Origin: Fimenecus sp051881435
GTDB lineage: Bacteria; Bacillota; Clostridia; Oscillospirales; Acutalibacteraceae
Reading direction: 5' to 3'
DNA: 8,260 nucleotides
Assembly: GCA_051881435.1 (NCBI GenBank)
Contig: JBJEPW010000031.1
Location: 1 to 8,260 of the forward strand
A program made the position numbers and the translations under genes. Positions 6,053 through 8,260 of this stretch are shown here, piece after piece. A model generated the notes under the pieces. That model saw nothing but the letters and a program-made list of their open reading frames with translations, was not told the origin of the DNA and made no database searches. How positions within the stretch are numbered: position 1 is the first letter of the stretch; each line of letters opens with the position of its first letter.

Positions 6053-6093
6053 AAAAAAACCGCCGATGCTGTGTGCACCGACGGTTGTTTTTT
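6053..6093 (-). terminator. Intrinsic terminator of the small 32-codon gene
   Basis: Stem bases AACCG (6058-6062) pair with CGGTT (6082-6086), then CG (6064-6065) with CG (6079-6080), then TGC (6067-6069) with GCA (6075-6077), with two single mismatches and loop TGTGT. A tracts at 6053-6059 give the T tract on the - strand, 21 bases past the small gene's stop codon. T residues at 6088-6093 make the structure potentially bidirectional. Confidence 0.75.
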
Positions 6094-6106
6094 AGCTTTA
6101 CAAAAA

Positions 6107-6205
6107 CTAAAATTTACTTTCCCCACGATGAACACAGCAAATTAAGACCGATTTAGAAAGTTCGGCCGCAGGCATCATATTCATCGCTGAAAAACGATTA
6201 AACAT
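6107..6205 (-). CDS. Small protein of 32 residues, unknown function
   Basis: A 33-codon frame with all the signals of a real gene. Reading leftward: promoter TTGACA (6263-6258) and TATACT (6240-6235), Shine-Dalgarno AAAGGAG (6221-6215), 9 bases, ATG at 6205, stop TAG (6109-6107), then an intrinsic terminator. The product begins MFNRFSAMNM, continues MPAAELSKSV and ends with LI plus CCVHRGESKF. It has a Met-rich first half, a short hydrophobic run around VLICCV, an adjacent cysteine pair (C23, C24), H26 and a charged tail. It is too short for a signal peptide or full membrane span. The Cys-Cys-x-His group could bind metal or act in redox chemistry, but that is a guess. No peptide-export or modifying enzyme lies nearby. 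A regulatory RNA with an incidental frame is the main alternative. An in-frame ATG at 6214 abuts the Shine-Dalgarno site and is unlikely. I do not recognise the family. Confidence 0.6.
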   Translation of the reverse strand: MFNRFSAMNMMPAAELSKSVLICCVHRGESKF

Positions 6206-6215
6206 TGTGTTCATC
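6127..6215 (-). promoter_or_regulatory. Long-range inverted repeat that may occlude the small gene's translation start
   Basis: In the - strand transcript, GATGAACACA (6215-6206), lying between the Shine-Dalgarno core and the start codon, is perfectly complementary to TGTGTTCATC (6136-6127), which lies within the codons for C24-V-H-R. Pairing would place the last base of GGAG and the base before the ATG in a 10-bp helix enclosing the ORF. A translating ribosome would disrupt it, so a feedback or folding switch is possible. Function is inferred. Confidence 0.4.
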
Positions 6216-6234
6216 TCCTTTGTAAATTTTCCAA

Positions 6235-6263
6235 AGTATATCACACAAAAATACCTTTGTCAA
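6235..6263 (-). promoter_or_regulatory. Consensus promoter of the small 32-codon gene
   Basis: Reading leftward, perfect -35 TTGACA (6263-6258), 17-base spacer, -10 TATACT (6240-6235) with an extended -10 TG just before it. The predicted start near 6228 gives a leader of about 23 bases and a transcript of about 175 bases ending at the 6053-6059 tract. Confidence 0.8.
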
Positions 6264-6289
6264 CAAAAATTTTAATTTATAAAAAAGAA

Positions 6290-6318
6290 TTGCACAAATT
6301 CAGCCGTTGTGATATTAT
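6290..6318 (+). promoter_or_regulatory. Promoter of the metallophosphoesterase operon
   Basis: TTGCAC (6290-6295) and TATTAT (6313-6318) are 17 bases apart with an extended -10 TG at 6310-6311. The predicted start near 6325 leaves a leader of about 55 bases. It is back-to-back with the small gene's promoter, the two -35 boxes being 26 bases apart. A TATAAT at 6355-6360 is too close to the ribosome site to be the -10 box. Confidence 0.7.
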
Positions 6319-6379
6319 GAAATTTGATAAAACAGATTAAATTATTTTACCGTTTATAATACTGAAAGGAGCTAATACT

Positions 6380-7405
6380 ATGAAAAAAACTGTTTCAATT
6401 ATTTCGGTGTTTTTAATGTTGGCTTTATTATTTTCTTCCTGTGCAGTATCGCCTGACAGCGCAGGTGACATCACAGGTTATTCACAAAATAACACGGTTG
6501 TCGGCAGGGCTGTTCCGTCATTTACCGTTGACAGTGACGGCGATTTTACCGTGCTCCAATTCAGCGACACCCACTTTATAAGCGGCAGTACGAAAAAAGA
6601 TATAAAAACTCTTGATGCCGTAAGGTCACAGTTCGAAACTGTAAAACCCGACCTTGTTGTTATTTCAGGCGATATGATTGAGGGCAACAACAAAAACTCA
6701 AAGTACAATAAGAAAACTGCCCTGGAAACAATCGGAAAGCTTTTTGAGGATTCAGAGCAGTATTGGGCGTATGTCCCGGGCAATAACGACGGCGAAATGA
6801 TGGGTACATCGGAGGATGTGGCAGCGTTTTTGTCGCAGTACAGCCATTGTATTCTGGCCGATGAGGAAAATCTGACAGGCGCAACCCAGTATGTGATTGA
6901 TTTGAAAAACACAGACGGCAAAATCGTTCACAGCCTTGTGTTTATGGACTCTCTTGCCCGTGATGTAAGTAACAAGTACGATTACATGAAGGACGACCAG
7001 GTGGCATGGGCAAAAAAGGTGATTGATGAGAAGAAAGCGGACAATCCCGAAACAAAATTCAGCTTTTTCTTCCATATGAACACTCCGAATTTTGCTGTTT
7101 CAGGAAAAGACGGCGAGCCTTACGCCAATAATTACAGCCCTGTTCCCGCGGATTTTTACGAGGGAATTGACGGTAATGCGTCTCTTGATAAGGTGCTAAC
7201 GGATTCTCAAAGCGTGGGACTTGTTTCAATAGGTCATATTCACCCCGATACAAATTATTGCAGTTTTCAAAACGGAACTTATTACCATGTGGTGCGCCCC
7301 TCAGGCTATAATGTAACCAAAAATCCGGGCTGTGTGAAAATTACAATTCACACAGGAGCCGAAAACACAAGGGAAATGTATGCTTTTGAGGAAATAGTTT
7401 TTTAA
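6380..7405 (+). CDS. Lipoprotein calcineurin-like metallophosphoesterase
   Basis: 341 residues. The N-terminus is a lipoprotein signal: MKK, a hydrophobic run (about 4-18), and a lipobox FSSC with C21 as the lipidated cysteine (F at -3 is less usual than L). The mature enzyme should sit on the outer face of the membrane. The two-metal phosphoesterase motifs appear in order: D63-x-H65 in FSDTHF, G97-D98 in ISGDM, G134-N-N-D137, H232 in FFFHMN, and G285-H286-I-H288. Members hydrolyse phosphomonoesters or diesters; the substrate is not deducible, and the layout is like Dcr2-type phosphoesterases. The third motif is normally GNH(D/E); here the histidine is asparagine (N136), while the metal-binding N135 is kept. 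AAAGGAG (6365-6371) lies 8 bases before ATG 6380. It is first in an apparent operon with a GNAT gene and a hypothetical gene. The fold assignment is firm; activity is less so given N136. Confidence 0.88.
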   Translation: MKKTVSIISVFLMLALLFSSCAVSPDSAGDITGYSQNNTVVGRAVPSFTVDSDGDFTVLQFSDTHFISGSTKKDIKTLDAVRSQFETVKPDLVVISGDMIEGNNKNSKYNKKTALETIGKLFEDSEQYWAYVPGNNDGEMMGTSEDVAAFLSQYSHCILADEENLTGATQYVIDLKNTDGKIVHSLVFMDSLARDVSNKYDYMKDDQVAWAKKVIDEKKADNPETKFSFFFHMNTPNFAVSGKDGEPYANNYSPVPADFYEGIDGNASLDKVLTDSQSVGLVSIGHIHPDTNYCSFQNGTYYHVVRPSGYNVTKNPGCVKITIHTGAENTREMYAFEEIVF

Positions 7406-7420
7406 CGGAGACGATGAAAA

Positions 7421-7858
7421 ATGCTTGATTTCATTATCAGAGAAGCTGTAATTTCCGATTCGTTTGATATATACAACATAAATAAGTCAAGCTTGGGCTA
7501 CGAATATGATTTTGAAAAGCAGAAAAAGAAAATCGAAGCTGTTCTGAATGACCGTTCACAGGTGATTTTTGTCGCCTGCACAAAGGAAAAGGTAATCGGA
7601 TATATTCATCTTGTAAATTATGATGTGATATATGCGGATAATTATAAAAATGTTATGGGACTTGCCGTGGATTGTGATTTTAAAAGGCATGGAGTAGGCA
7701 CGGCGTTGATTAAATCGGCTGAAAAATGGGCGCAAGACAACGGTGCCTGCGGTATAAGACTTTGCTCCGGAGCAGAACGCAAAGAGGCACACAGTTTTTA
7801 TAAACATTTAGGATACTGCGAAAAGAAAATCCAAAAGAATTTCAGAAAGGATTTTTAA
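7421..7858 (+). CDS. GNAT family N-acetyltransferase
   Basis: 145 residues, a single complete GNAT domain that would acetylate an amine with acetyl-CoA in the cytoplasm. It opens with FIIREAVISD, the usual first strand. The acetyl-CoA-binding motif is GLAVDCDFKRHGVGTAL (80-96), whose core K88-R-H-G91-V-G93 fits (R/Q/K)-x-x-G-x-G. The C-terminal motif is AHSFYKHLGY (123-132), with the tyrosine that often serves as general acid. It starts 15 bases after the metallophosphoesterase stop codon, with CGGAG (7406-7410) 10 bases before ATG 7421, so it is probably cotranscribed. An ATG at 7414 opens only a four-codon frame. The family is very broad (small-molecule, antibiotic or protein N-terminal acetylation) and the substrate cannot be named. 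Confidence 0.88.
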   Translation: MLDFIIREAVISDSFDIYNINKSSLGYEYDFEKQKKKIEAVLNDRSQVIFVACTKEKVIGYIHLVNYDVIYADNYKNVMGLAVDCDFKRHGVGTALIKSAEKWAQDNGACGIRLCSGAERKEAHSFYKHLGYCEKKIQKNFRKDF

Positions 7859-7859
7859 T

Positions 7860-8192
7860 ATGAACGGCAGATATAAAAACGATATACCCATAAATCCGCT
7901 GAAAATAGACGAGCTTATGGCATCGGTTGATAAATTCCTGCTTTCGAGAAAATACAGATTTTCCTCCTCCACGGGTGAAGCCGTGTATTGCAAGGGTGGG
8001 AAAATTAAAGCCCCTCAGTATATAATGGTAGAGTTTAGAAAAGATACCGTGCATATTGAAGCTTGGATTAAGTTCCTCATTTTCCCAAATGTCAGCGTAG
8101 GGGAGTTTGACTTTCAAGGATATTCAGGACTTTATGCACAGAGAACTATCAAAAAAGATGTTGATGAATTGGAAAAAATTATAGTTAAATAA
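7860..8192 (+). CDS. Hypothetical protein, last gene of the operon
   Basis: 110 residues. The ATG at 7860 is one base past the GNAT stop codon, with AAAGGA (7846-7851) 8 bases upstream inside the end of the GNAT gene, so translation is likely coupled. No signal peptide, membrane segment or known catalytic motif is visible. The N-terminal half is polar, with ELMASVDKFLLSRKYRF suggesting a helix. The middle (about 50-90) alternates hydrophobic and polar residues (YIMVEFRKDTVHIEAWIKFL), as in a beta sheet, and the tail DVDELEKIIVK is probably a helix. This suggests a small soluble alpha/beta protein. I do not recognise the family; similarity to a bacterial PH-like domain is conceivable but unsupported. 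Confidence 0.75.
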   Translation: MNGRYKNDIPINPLKIDELMASVDKFLLSRKYRFSSSTGEAVYCKGGKIKAPQYIMVEFRKDTVHIEAWIKFLIFPNVSVGEFDFQGYSGLYAQRTIKKDVDELEKIIVK

Positions 8193-8224
8193 AAAATGGA
8201 GCTGTAAAAAAACAGCCCGAATAA

Positions 8225-8260
8225 AAAACGACTGCAAGTAATCCGAAAAGGATATGCTTG
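8225..8260 (+). terminator. Left part of a probable terminator, cut by the window edge
   Basis: CAAG (8235-8238) pairs with CTTG (8257-8260), and ATCC (8241-8244) with GGAT (8250-8253), around a GAAAA loop, with a small internal loop between. The preceding AAAAAACGACTG (8223-8234) suggests the stem extends beyond the window into a complementary CAGTCGTTTTTT-like tract. It begins 32 bases after the last stop codon and would end the metallophosphoesterase operon. The T tract itself is not visible. Confidence 0.5.

Noticed and set aside
5750..6135. Reading frames on both strands across the GC-rich repeat
   Set aside because: They are made of palindromic repeat sequence, lack ribosome sites and have unlikely Gly/Arg/Pro-rich composition. 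One only overlaps the real 32-codon gene in another frame.
6355..6360. TATAAT as the -10 box of the metallophosphoesterase gene
   Set aside because: Transcription would begin within the ribosome site and there is no acceptable -35 box. TTGCAC/TATTAT at 6290-6318 is a better fit.
1..8260. CRISPR arrays, tRNA genes, transposases, integrases, retron or origin sequences
   Set aside because: I searched by eye for spaced direct repeats, tRNA arm signatures and the relevant protein motifs and saw none. The only mobile-like feature is the non-coding repeat at 5864-6044.

Overview
The window looks like chromosomal DNA of a low-to-moderate GC member of the Clostridia, most likely Oscillospirales/Ruminococcaceae-like. 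This rests on A-rich Shine-Dalgarno sites, consensus sigma-A-type promoters with extended -10 boxes, the 23S rRNA 3' end, and GC-rich palindromic intergenic repeats of a kind I associate with that group. The taxonomic call is inference.

Layout. Positions 1-165 are the 3' end of a 23S rRNA gene. An intrinsic terminator follows, with no 5S gene between them. Directly after it lies an accessory block on the + strand, about 300-4660. Its first gene encodes a 916-residue MmeI-like (Type IIL) restriction-modification enzyme with its own promoter and terminator. Next is a promoter overlapped by inverted repeats, driving a two-gene unit: a winged-helix protein fused to a nucleoside 2-deoxyribosyltransferase/TIR-like domain (306 aa), then a 75-residue cysteine-rich protein. 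A strong terminator ends the unit. The pair is the best candidate in this window for an undescribed defence-type system, although the defence role is inferred from domains and neighbourhood only.

A convergent gene on the - strand (4680-5759) encodes two fused GNAT acetyltransferase domains. Upstream of it, 5838-6044 holds GC-rich palindromes, including a non-coding element bounded by inverted repeats (MITE-like). Beyond the repeat is a compact - strand gene missed by ordinary length cut-offs: promoter, Shine-Dalgarno site, 32-codon ORF ending in CCVHRGESKF, and terminator, all within about 210 bases. A 10-base inverted repeat could fold its start region onto its own last codons.

A promoter divergent from that small gene drives the last unit on the + strand: a lipoprotein metallophosphoesterase, a single-domain GNAT acetyltransferase, and a 110-residue protein of unknown function, spaced 15 and 1 bases apart. 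The window ends inside what looks like the hairpin of that operon's terminator.
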